This document shows positions 1 to 5,207 of a stretch of DNA of 5,207 bases, piece after piece. The notes under the pieces are model-generated. The model was not told where the DNA came from and did not search any database. It worked only from the letters and a program-made list of their open reading frames with translations. The stretch lies in NCBI GenBank assembly GCA_005800795.1, contig SYEN01000224.1, positions 1 through 5,207 of the forward strand, read 5' to 3'. Source of the stretch: Burkholderiales bacterium. GTDB taxonomy: Bacteria > Pseudomonadota > Gammaproteobacteria > Burkholderiales > SG8-41. A program made the position numbers and the translations under genes. The stretch's first letter is position 1, and every line of letters starts with the position of its first letter.

Positions 1-30
1 CGGTGCATTCAACCGCTCTGCCAACTCTCC
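1..30 (-). tRNA. tRNA-Ser, 5' part only (cut by window edge)
   Basis: Read on the minus strand from position 30, this is the 5' third of a serine tRNA. The acceptor strand is GGAGAGT, followed by TG at tRNA positions 8-9. The D arm has a 3-bp stem (GCA paired with TGC) around the loop GAGCGGTTGAA, which contains the invariant GG pair. Next come A26 and CCG, the start of the anticodon stem. The arrangement matches bacterial tRNA-Ser; in E. coli the D arm with the ACCGGT continuation occurs in the UGA and CGA isoacceptors. The anticodon, long variable arm and T arm lie beyond the window, so the isoacceptor is not determined; UGA is my best guess. Upstream (31-60) is AT-rich. A TATTAT hexamer (minus strand, 47-52) could be its -10 box, but no good -35 box accompanies it. 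Confidence 0.85.
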
Positions 31-74
31 AACGACGTTAAATGCAATAATATCATGCATTATCAGCCCCTTCC

Positions 75-103
75 CTGACGTACCCTCTACTTAAAAGCAT
101 AAA
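75..103 (+). promoter_or_regulatory. weak candidate sigma-70 promoter for the yccA-like gene
   Basis: CTGACG (75-80) and CATAAA (98-103) each match four of six bases of the -35 and -10 consensus, and the spacer is exactly 17 nt. It was the best-spaced pair I found in the 192-bp spacer upstream of the gene at 223. It would give a leader of about 110 nt that contains the palindrome at 150-163 and the tandem repeat at 184-203. Matches this weak occur by chance in AT-rich DNA, so this is only a candidate. Confidence 0.22.
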
Positions 104-149
104 GTAAATTGCAACTTTTCAAGAGTTTGGGTAGTCTTATGTGTGCTGG

Positions 150-163
150 AAACGCTTGCGTTT
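150..163. repeat. 14-bp inverted repeat, possible operator
   Basis: The sequence AAACGC-TT-GCGTTT has perfect 6-bp arms around a 2-nt centre. It lies 59 nt upstream of the yccA-like start codon in the non-coding divergent spacer. The 2-nt centre is too short for an RNA hairpin loop unless inner pairs open, so a dimeric repressor or activator site is the more natural reading. I do not recognise the binding protein. The CG-rich arms flanked by A and T tracts loosely recall LacI/GalR-type sites, but the central CG of that family is absent. Confidence 0.4.
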
Positions 164-183
164 GGTAGACATTAAATCACGGC

Positions 184-203
184 TTTTACATAGTTTTACA
201 TAG
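184..203 (+). repeat. perfect tandem 10-bp repeat
   Basis: TTTTACATAG occurs twice head to tail (184-193 and 194-203), directly upstream of the ribosome binding site of the yccA-like gene. The 10-bp period is close to one helical turn, so a protein reading each copy would bind the same DNA face. A simple replication-slippage duplication explains it equally well. Confidence 0.9.
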
Positions 204-212
204 ACAAGGAAC

Positions 213-217
213 GAGGA
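213..217 (+). promoter_or_regulatory. ribosome binding site of the yccA-like gene
   Basis: GAGGA at 213-217 matches the Shine-Dalgarno consensus, with the ATG at 223 placed 5 nt after the final A. A second purine run, AAGGA, lies at 206-210 but is too distant to be the main site. This supports ATG 223 as the true start. Confidence 0.8.
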
Positions 218-222
218 AAACC

Positions 223-927
223 ATGCAACCGGAAACCCAAAACCAGTCTGTTCAGTGGGGCGGCAATGCCGACGTCGCCGTCTCGCAGAACAAAGTGCTG
301 CGCAGCACCTATATGTTGCTCGCAGTATCGCTGATCCCGACCATCGTTGGCGCCGCCGTCGGCACCATCCTGTTTGATTTCAGCTTCATGCGCGCAAGTC
401 CGATTATTGCGTCAATTGCCATGCTGGCGATTTTTTACGGCTGGATTTACATGATTGAGAAAAACAAGAACACCAGCCTCGGTCTGTATCTGCTGCTGGG
501 CTTCACGTTTTTCATGGGCCTGATGCTCGGGCCCTTGCTGCAAAAGGTACTCGGCTTCCGCAATGGCGGACAACTGGTGATGATGGCCGCAGGCGGCACC
601 GCCGGTGTGTTCTTCATCCTGTCGGGTATTGCGGCGAACGCCAAGCGCGATTTCAGCTTCCTCGGCAAATTCGTCATGGTCGGCGTGATCGTGGCAATGT
701 TGGCGGTGGTGGCGAACATTTTCCTGCAAATCCCCGCGTTGAGTCTGGCGCTGTGCGGCGTGTTCATCATCCTGTCGTCGGCCATCATTCTGTGGCAGAT
801 CAATGACATCGTGCGCGGCGGTGAAACCAACTACATCTCGGCGACTCTGACACTGTATGTATCGGTCTACAACATCTTCACCAGCCTGTTGCAGATACTG
901 GGCATTGTCGGCGGCGACCGCGACTGA
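223..927 (+). CDS. yccA: Bax inhibitor-1 family inner-membrane protein, YccA-like
   Basis: This 234-residue protein is almost wholly hydrophobic, with about seven membrane segments: roughly residues 30-52, 58-78, 85-108, 117-137, 145-168, 172-191 and 204-229. A polar N-terminal tail of about 28 residues precedes them. Family marks include KVLRSTY (24-30), GGTAGVFF (124-131), ANIFLQIPAL (164-173), RGGETNYISATL (198-209) and YNIFTSLLQILG (216-227), all close to E. coli YccA. From family knowledge, YccA is an inner-membrane protein degraded by FtsH from its N-terminal tail; it binds FtsH-HflKC and can restrain the protease. Where E. coli YccA has FETS after helix six, this protein has WQIN (191-194), so the acidic residue is replaced by Gln192; position 214 is Ser, as in YccA. 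It is transcribed alone, divergent from the tRNA and convergent with der, with its own terminator. Family assignment is firm; the orthology to YccA and the FtsH role are inferred. Confidence 0.9.
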   Translation: MQPETQNQSVQWGGNADVAVSQNKVLRSTYMLLAVSLIPTIVGAAVGTILFDFSFMRASPIIASIAMLAIFYGWIYMIEKNKNTSLGLYLLLGFTFFMGLMLGPLLQKVLGFRNGGQLVMMAAGGTAGVFFILSGIAANAKRDFSFLGKFVMVGVIVAMLAVVANIFLQIPALSLALCGVFIILSSAIILWQINDIVRGGETNYISATLTLYVSVYNIFTSLLQILGIVGGDRD

Positions 928-944
928 TTGTCCCGTTCCAAGTG

Positions 945-978
945 AAAGCTGCCCTGGGTAACCAGGGCCGCTTTTTTT
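945..978 (+). terminator. strong intrinsic terminator after the yccA-like gene
   Basis: The inner stem GCCCTGG (951-957) pairs perfectly with CCAGGGC (962-968) around a GTAA loop. After one T/C mismatch, AAAGC (945-949) pairs with GCTTT (970-974). Seven T residues (972-978) follow on the plus strand. It begins 18 nt after the yccA-like stop codon. Read from the minus strand the same hairpin lies 30 nt beyond the der stop, but only TTT with no long U tract follows it. It should therefore end plus-strand transcripts well and der transcripts less efficiently. Confidence 0.92.
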
Positions 979-1007
979 ATATCGCCCGCTTTGATGATGC
1001 GGTCACA

Positions 1008-2426
1008 TTAACGTCGGCTTTTGGTTTTGACTTTTTCGCGGTTCTCTTTCTCCCGCTGAATGGCGTTCAAGCCGCCGCCTGCCCAATTCGCATTCGGCCG
1101 CCGCTTGCGCTCGAACGGATTGTCCGCCGACTTGAATTCCACCCGCAGCGGTGTGCCCTGCAGCTTGAAAATATCGCGGAAGAAATGCTCCAGAAACCGC
1201 CGGTAGCTGTCCGGTACTTTATCCAGCGCGTTGCCGTGAATTACGATGCGCGGCGGGTTGGAACCGCCCTGATGCGCATAGCGCAGCTTGGGCCGGTTCA
1301 TGCCCACACGCGGCGGTTGCTGGCGCGCCACCGCCGCGATCAGCGCGCGTGACAAACGCGGCGTGGAAAGCTTTGCCATCGCCGCTTCAAACGCCGCATC
1401 CACCGACTTCACCACGCTGCCTACACCCTGCCCTTTCAGCGCGGAAATAAAATGCAACCGCGCGAAACTCAAAAAATCGAGCTTGCGCAGCAAATGCACC
1501 TTGATCTGCTCACGCTGATACTCCGGCAGACCATCCCATTTGTTCACCACCACCACCAACGCACGCCCCGCTTCGAGAATAAAGCCAGCAATGTGCGCAT
1601 CCTGATCAGAAATTTCCTGCTGCGCATCGAGCACCAAAACCGCGACGTTGGCATCGGAAATAGATTGTAACGTCTTGATAACACTGAATTTTTCAACAGC
1701 CTCCGTGACGCGCCCTTTACGCCGAACCCCAGCCGTATCAATCAGCGTGTAGCGCTTGCCCGCCCGCTCGAAATCAATATGCACGGAATCGCGCGTGGTG
1801 CCGGGTTCGTCGTACACCACCACACGCTGCTCGCCGAGAATGGCGTTGACCAGTGTGGATTTGCCAACGTTGGGCCGCCCGACGACGGCGATTCGTGGCA
1901 CCTCTTCATCTTCATCGCCGTCTTTGGCGGCATGCGGATAATCCGCCAGCACGATATCCATCAGATCGGAAACGTTCTCGCCGTGCGCTGCCGAGATCGG
2001 CAGCGGATCGCCGAGCCCAAGTTCATGAAACTCGGCAGTGGCCGCGCCGTGTGCGCGCCCCTCGGATTTGTTCACCACCAGCCAGATGCGGCGGCCGGTT
2101 TTGCGCAATTCGCCGGCAATGGCGATGTCTTGCGGGGCGACGCCATTACGGCCATCCACCACAAACAACACACTGTCGGCTTCGTCCACGGCCTGCCGCG
2201 TCTGGCGGGCCATTTCGCGGTACACGCCTTCGGCATCCGTCGGCTCAAGCCCGCCGGTATCAACCACCAGATAGGGCTTCAAACCCACGCGGCCCTCGCC
2301 GTAATGCCGGTCGCGTGTGAGGCCCGGCATGTCAGCGACGATGGCGTCGCGCGTGCGCGTCAGGCGGTTAAACAGCGTCGATTTGCCAACGTTGGGCCGC
2401 CCAACGATGACGATGGTAGGTTTCAC
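1008..2426 (-). CDS. der: GTPase Der (EngA), ribosome assembly factor
   Basis: Der is a tandem-GTPase protein that helps mature the 50S ribosomal subunit. At 472 residues it is somewhat shorter than the E. coli protein. GTPase domain 1 has G1 GRPNVGKS (9-16), a G2 threonine (37), G3 DTGG (56-59), G4 NKSE (119-122) and G5 SAAHG (145-149). An acidic linker (about 169-175) leads to domain 2, with G1 GRPNVGKS (183-190), G2 GTTRDS (209-214), G3 DTAG (230-233), G4 NKWD (295-298) and G5 SALKG (328-332). A KH-like RNA-binding domain spans about 352-437 and a strongly basic tail runs from 438 to the end. The first G4 ends in Glu instead of the canonical Asp; domain 2 is canonical. The start is GTG at 2424-2426, placing the first P-loop at residue 9. 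It lies 6 nt after the bamB stop, with TAGG overlapping that stop as a weak Shine-Dalgarno. It is the last gene of the visible operon. Confidence 0.98.
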   Translation of the reverse strand: MKPTIVIVGRPNVGKSTLFNRLTRTRDAIVADMPGLTRDRHYGEGRVGLKPYLVVDTGGLEPTDAEGVYREMARQTRQAVDEADSVLFVVDGRNGVAPQDIAIAGELRKTGRRIWLVVNKSEGRAHGAATAEFHELGLGDPLPISAAHGENVSDLMDIVLADYPHAAKDGDEDEEVPRIAVVGRPNVGKSTLVNAILGEQRVVVYDEPGTTRDSVHIDFERAGKRYTLIDTAGVRRKGRVTEAVEKFSVIKTLQSISDANVAVLVLDAQQEISDQDAHIAGFILEAGRALVVVVNKWDGLPEYQREQIKVHLLRKLDFLSFARLHFISALKGQGVGSVVKSVDAAFEAAMAKLSTPRLSRALIAAVARQQPPRVGMNRPKLRYAHQGGSNPPRIVIHGNALDKVPDSYRRFLEHFFRDIFKLQGTPLRVEFKSADNPFERKRRPNANWAGGGLNAIQREKENREKVKTKSRR

Positions 2427-2432
2427 CCAGGC

Positions 2433-3596
2433 CTACTGCGTGCGCAATGCGAACACGCCGCCATTGCGCGTTTGCACCACAAAGCTGGAAATATCCAGCC
2501 CCACCGGCGCAGCCGCGATGGCGCTTCCGTCGGTGGCGATACGCCCGACGAATGCCCCGTCGTCGCGTGACAGCAAATGCACAAAACCCTGATAGTCGCC
2601 GACCACCACATAGCGCCCGAAAGCCAGCGGTCGCGTCAGCGCCCGGCCAAAGAGCTTGTCCTGTTTCCACACACTGGCGCCGGAGGTTTTGTCGAGCGCG
2701 ACGACAGCGTTCTTGTCGTCGGTGACATACACGTTGCGGGCATCGGCAGCAAGCCCGCTGAAGCTCGAAATATCGCGTGCCCAGATTGCAGCACCCCGGC
2801 TGGCATCAAAACACACTGTGCGCCCTTGATACGCCGCTGCGCAGGCGCGCCCGTCATCCACCACCGGCGGACTGGCCACATCCGCCACGCGCTCGAGTTC
2901 TGTTGCGCCCTTGGGAAACGCCACCACGCTATCCCACAACACACTCCCCGAGGCACTGGTCATCGCTACCAGCCGCCCACCCGGAAAGCCAGCGTAGACC
3001 GTGCCGCGATTGACCACGATGCCGGCGTTGCTACGCACAGACAACGAAGGCGCGGAACGCTGAAACGCCCAGCGCCGTTTGCCACTGGCAAGGTCAAATG
3101 CGTGGATCGCGCCGTCGCCCACGCGCGCCACCACCAGATCGCCATCTATCACCGGCGGTGCGAGCAATTCGCCCGGAGCCTGTGTTTTCCACAGTAATTT
3201 TCCCGACCGGTCAAATACCATCAGTTCTCCGCGCGCGGAGCCTACAGCCACCGCGGTGCTACTGGCCGCCACACCGCCGGAGATAACCTGTCCCGCACTA
3301 AAGCGTGACTCGCTGGCACCGGTCGCCGTGTTGAACCCGGCGATCTGCCCGTTCGCCGCCGCCGCCCACACCGTGTTGCCTACGACCAGCGGAAACAGCA
3401 CGGTTTTGTCTGCCGGCCCCACCACGCCCTGCCACGCAATGGAAAGGTTGACCTGCGATTTGAACACGGGTAACTCGGCCGGCTTGACCGCTGGCTTGGG
3501 TGACCCAAACCAGCTGTCGTAGGTGCGCGACACCGCCGCGCAACCGCCCAGCACGATAGCCAGCAGCAGTGCCGTGGCGACCGCAGGGCGTATCAC
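2433..3596 (-). CDS. bamB: Outer membrane assembly lipoprotein BamB (YfgL)
   Basis: BamB is a lipoprotein of the BAM complex, which folds and inserts beta-barrel proteins into the outer membrane; it scaffolds BamA POTRA domains. The 387-residue product has a lipoprotein signal: a hydrophobic run (5-16), then the lipobox LGGC with lipidated Cys19. Ala at +2, not Asp, predicts Lol-mediated sorting to the outer membrane. The rest is an eight-bladed PQQ-type beta-propeller with repeated blade motifs such as ATGASE (91-96), SGKLLW (131-136), SGKRRW (171-176), SGSVLW (216-221) and SGASVW (305-310). ATELERVADV (231-240) and VVGDYQGFVH (331-340) align well with E. coli BamB. The GTG start (3594-3596) overlaps the yfgM stop as GTGA and has GAGG (3604-3607) 7 nt upstream. 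It precedes der in the same reading frame, separated by TAG plus two codons. Cys252 and Cys262 lie close together and could form a periplasmic disulfide. Confidence 0.96.
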   Translation of the reverse strand: MIRPAVATALLLAIVLGGCAAVSRTYDSWFGSPKPAVKPAELPVFKSQVNLSIAWQGVVGPADKTVLFPLVVGNTVWAAAANGQIAGFNTATGASESRFSAGQVISGGVAASSTAVAVGSARGELMVFDRSGKLLWKTQAPGELLAPPVIDGDLVVARVGDGAIHAFDLASGKRRWAFQRSAPSLSVRSNAGIVVNRGTVYAGFPGGRLVAMTSASGSVLWDSVVAFPKGATELERVADVASPPVVDDGRACAAAYQGRTVCFDASRGAAIWARDISSFSGLAADARNVYVTDDKNAVVALDKTSGASVWKQDKLFGRALTRPLAFGRYVVVGDYQGFVHLLSRDDGAFVGRIATDGSAIAAAPVGLDISSFVVQTRNGGVFALRTQ

Positions 3597-4294
3597 TTTT
3601 TCGCCTCGGGAGCCGGTGCAGCTGGTGCCGCGGATGCGGCGGCCGGTTTGGCCTCGGCCAATTTGCTGTCGCCCATCGCATCAAGCTTGATCTGCACCAG
3701 TTGCCGATACGAACTGCGTTCATCAGATTTTTCCAGTGCGATCTGGTAGGCCGCGCGCGCTTCAGCACGCTTGTTTTGCATGACGAGAATGTCGCCTCGC
3801 AGATCCGCATACAGGCCGTCAAAGGCGGGGGCGCGCTTCGCGTCCAGTAGCTTCAATGCCTCGTCCAACTGTTTTTCATCGAGCAGCACGCCTGCCAGTC
3901 GCAACCGCGCGACATCGCGCATTTCGTCTTCGCTGGCTTTGTCGATCACCCACTGCAAGCGCTGTTTGGCGTTGGTCAGATCGTTGGCGGCAGCAAATGA
4001 TTTTGCGGCACGCAGCGCCGCCATGCCCGCATACGCCGTGCCCGCATGGCTGGCTGCGAGCGTGGCGGCGATTTCCTGCACCTTCTTGGGCTCGTTGGTT
4101 TTGTCGGCAGTATCGAGCTGGCTATAGAGCATGGCGGCCGAGCCGGATTGCTGCACGCGGTAATAGCGCCACGCCTGGGTGCCCGCGACACCCACCAGGA
4201 TCACCAGCGCACCGGTGCTGAGGATGTTGCCGTACTTACGCCACCAGTCCTTGATGGCGGCTATCTGTTCCTGTTCTTCTAAATCGTAAGCCAT
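3593..4294 (-). CDS. yfgM: YfgM-like membrane-anchored periplasmic TPR protein
   Basis: This 233-residue protein has a short cytoplasmic N-terminus (MAYDLEEQEQ...KDWWRKYG), one membrane helix at about 23-42 and a periplasmic helical domain of TPR type (about 50-205). Residues 85-205 show regular helix pairs with Ala and Leu spacing. An Ala/Pro/Lys-rich low-complexity tail (214-233) ends it. In E. coli, YfgM associates with the SecYEG translocon and the chaperone PpiD, assists periplasmic chaperones and affects the Rcs stress response; the role here is inferred by homology and position. The gene lies between hisS and bamB, the family's conserved place. Its ATG is 3 nt after the hisS stop and no Shine-Dalgarno is visible upstream, which points to translational coupling with hisS. 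Its TGA overlaps the bamB GTG. The gene is often annotated only as a tetratricopeptide repeat protein. Confidence 0.92.
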   Translation of the reverse strand: MAYDLEEQEQIAAIKDWWRKYGNILSTGALVILVGVAGTQAWRYYRVQQSGSAAMLYSQLDTADKTNEPKKVQEIAATLAASHAGTAYAGMAALRAAKSFAAANDLTNAKQRLQWVIDKASEDEMRDVARLRLAGVLLDEKQLDEALKLLDAKRAPAFDGLYADLRGDILVMQNKRAEARAAYQIALEKSDERSSYRQLVQIKLDAMGDSKLAEAKPAAASAAPAAPAPEAKK

Positions 4295-4297
4295 TGA

Positions 4298-5207
4298 TTA
4301 TATGAAACTTTTTATCATGTTGATGGCGTCGTTCAGCGCCACCGTTTTTTGTTCCTGTGCGGCGCGCAAGGGCTTTACCGCCAGTGTGCCCGTCGCCGCT
4401 TCGTTGTCGCCGATAATAACCGCGAACCGTGCGCCGCTGGCATCAGCTTTCTTCATTTGCGCCTTGAAACCACCGCCGCCACAATGCAGCACCACATGGA
4501 GTCCGGCATCGCGTAATTGTTCCGCAACAGCGGGCGCAAGTTTGTCGGCGACCTCGCCCTGATGGACCAGCCACACGTCCGGCTCCAGCCTGGGCAGAGA
4601 TTCTGCCGTGGATTCCAGCAACAAAAGCAGCCGTTCGACGCCGATGCCAAAGCCGCAGCCTGGCGTGGACTTGCCGCCCAGTTGCTCGAACAGGCCATCG
4701 TAGCGCCCGCCTGAACAAACCGCACTTTGAGCACCGAGCGCGCCGCTCACCCACTCAAACACCGTAAGGTTATAGTAATCGAGACCGCGCACCAGCCGCG
4801 GGTTGATCACGTAAGGAATGCCGGCAGCTGTAAGGCCGTTCAACACGGCATCGAAATTCGCGCGCGAGGCCCCGCCCAGATGATCCATCAGCCTGGGCGC
4901 AGCCTCGATCACCGTTTGCATCGCTGGATTTTTGGAATCGAGGATACGCAGCGGATTGGTCAGCAAACGGCGTTGCGCGTCTTCATCCAGTACCGCACGA
5001 TGCTGCTCGAAGTAATCTATCAGTTTGCCGCGAAACGCGCGGCGCTCGTCATTGCTGCCGATGGTATTGATTTGCAACTCAACGTTGTCGATGCCCAAGC
5101 GCTTCCACAGACGCCGAGCCAGTACCAGCATTTCGATATCGATATCCGGGCCGGGAAAACCCAGCGCTTCCACTCCGAAGGTGTGGTACTGGCGATATCG
5201 CCCCTTC
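4298..5207 (-). CDS. hisS: Histidyl-tRNA synthetase, C-terminal 302 residues (5' end beyond window)
   Basis: HisS charges tRNA-His with histidine in the cytoplasm. The frame is open to the window edge. It starts with KGRYRQYHTFG, class II motif 2, whose arginine contacts ATP; a GTG at 5171-5173 inside this motif is an internal valine, not a start. About 110 N-terminal residues, including motif 1, are missing compared with the 424-residue E. coli enzyme. Visible marks, numbered in the fragment, are the histidine-specific LVRGLDYYN (138-146) with its catalytic Arg, SGGRYDG (165-171), and motif 3 GFGIGVERL (185-193). From about 209 onward is the alpha/beta anticodon-binding domain, including GGGGFKAQMKKAD (243-255) and SGARFAVIIGD (257-267). 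All catalytic motifs that fall inside the window look intact. It is the most upstream visible gene of the operon; ispG is a common neighbour further upstream in related bacteria but is not seen here. Confidence 0.98.
   Translation of the reverse strand, partial: KGRYRQYHTFGVEALGFPGPDIDIEMLVLARRLWKRLGIDNVELQINTIGSNDERRAFRGKLIDYFEQHRAVLDEDAQRRLLTNPLRILDSKNPAMQTVIEAAPRLMDHLGGASRANFDAVLNGLTAAGIPYVINPRLVRGLDYYNLTVFEWVSGALGAQSAVCSGGRYDGLFEQLGGKSTPGCGFGIGVERLLLLLESTAESLPRLEPDVWLVHQGEVADKLAPAVAEQLRDAGLHVVLHCGGGGFKAQMKKADASGARFAVIIGDNEAATGTLAVKPLRAAQEQKTVALNDAINMIKSFI

Noticed and set aside
104..118. Possible CpxR box (GTAAA at 104-108) before the yccA-like gene
   Set aside because: The second GTAAA half, expected after 5 nt, is absent (the bases there read ACTTT).
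147..159. Possible sigma-54 promoter (TGG...TTGC)
   Set aside because: Only 8 nt lie between the GG and GC elements; sigma-54 promoters need 10.
942..1352. 136-codon plus-strand open frame after the yccA-like gene
   Set aside because: It begins just before the terminator stem, runs through the terminator and is then antisense to der, with no supporting domain.
1779..2570. 263-codon plus-strand open frame
   Set aside because: It lies antisense to der and the end of bamB. Its product is rich in His, Arg and Ala with no domain; long antisense frames are common opposite GC-rich genes.
2577..3197. 206-codon plus-strand open frame
   Set aside because: It is antisense to bamB, has composition typical of a shadow frame and no recognisable motif or ribosome binding site.
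3298..3822. 174-codon minus-strand open frame overlapping yfgM and bamB
   Set aside because: It is an alternate frame of two well-supported genes and has no coherent domain.
4297..4302. Perfect TATAAT on the minus strand at the hisS-yfgM junction
   Set aside because: No -35 hexamer is found 16-18 nt upstream and no TGN extension. Transcription would start after the yfgM ATG, so it could not serve that gene's annotated start.
5171..5173. GTG as the start of hisS
   Set aside because: The frame continues upstream to the edge with KGRYRQYHTFG, part of class II motif 2, so this GTG is an internal valine codon.

Overview
The window looks like chromosomal DNA of a betaproteobacterium. The evidence is the gene order hisS - yfgM-like - bamB - der, the short YfgM-type protein beginning MAYDLEEQEQ, moderately GC-rich coding sequence and GTG starts. 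The family-level position cannot be fixed by reading alone; something near Nitrosomonadales/Gallionellaceae or Burkholderiales is a guess. No mobile element, CRISPR array, phage gene or broken gene was found. These are core housekeeping genes and I do not see a new defence or mobile system.

Left edge (1-222): the first 30 bases are the 5' part of a serine tRNA gene on the minus strand, cut by the window edge before its anticodon. An AT-rich, non-coding divergent spacer follows. It holds a 14-bp palindrome (150-163), a perfect tandem 10-bp repeat (184-203), a weak candidate promoter and a clear ribosome binding site for the next gene.

Region 223-978: one plus-strand gene for a seven-helix membrane protein of the Bax inhibitor-1 family. 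It is closest in sequence character to E. coli YccA, an FtsH protease substrate and modulator. It ends in a strong intrinsic terminator (945-978).

Region 1008-5207: four tightly packed minus-strand genes, read from the right edge leftwards. They are hisS (histidyl-tRNA synthetase, missing its N-terminus at the edge), a yfgM-like membrane-anchored periplasmic TPR protein, bamB (outer-membrane lipoprotein of the BAM complex) and der (double-GTPase ribosome assembly factor). The junctions are a 3-nt gap, a 4-nt GTGA overlap and a 6-nt gap, so this is almost certainly one transcription unit with coupled translation. It joins translation (HisS), ribosome assembly (Der) and envelope protein handling (YfgM at the Sec translocon, BamB at the BAM complex).

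The yccA-like gene and der converge on the terminator region. In many betaproteobacteria der is followed by hfq, hflX, hflK and hflC; here it is not, and a YccA-type protein occupies the place instead.
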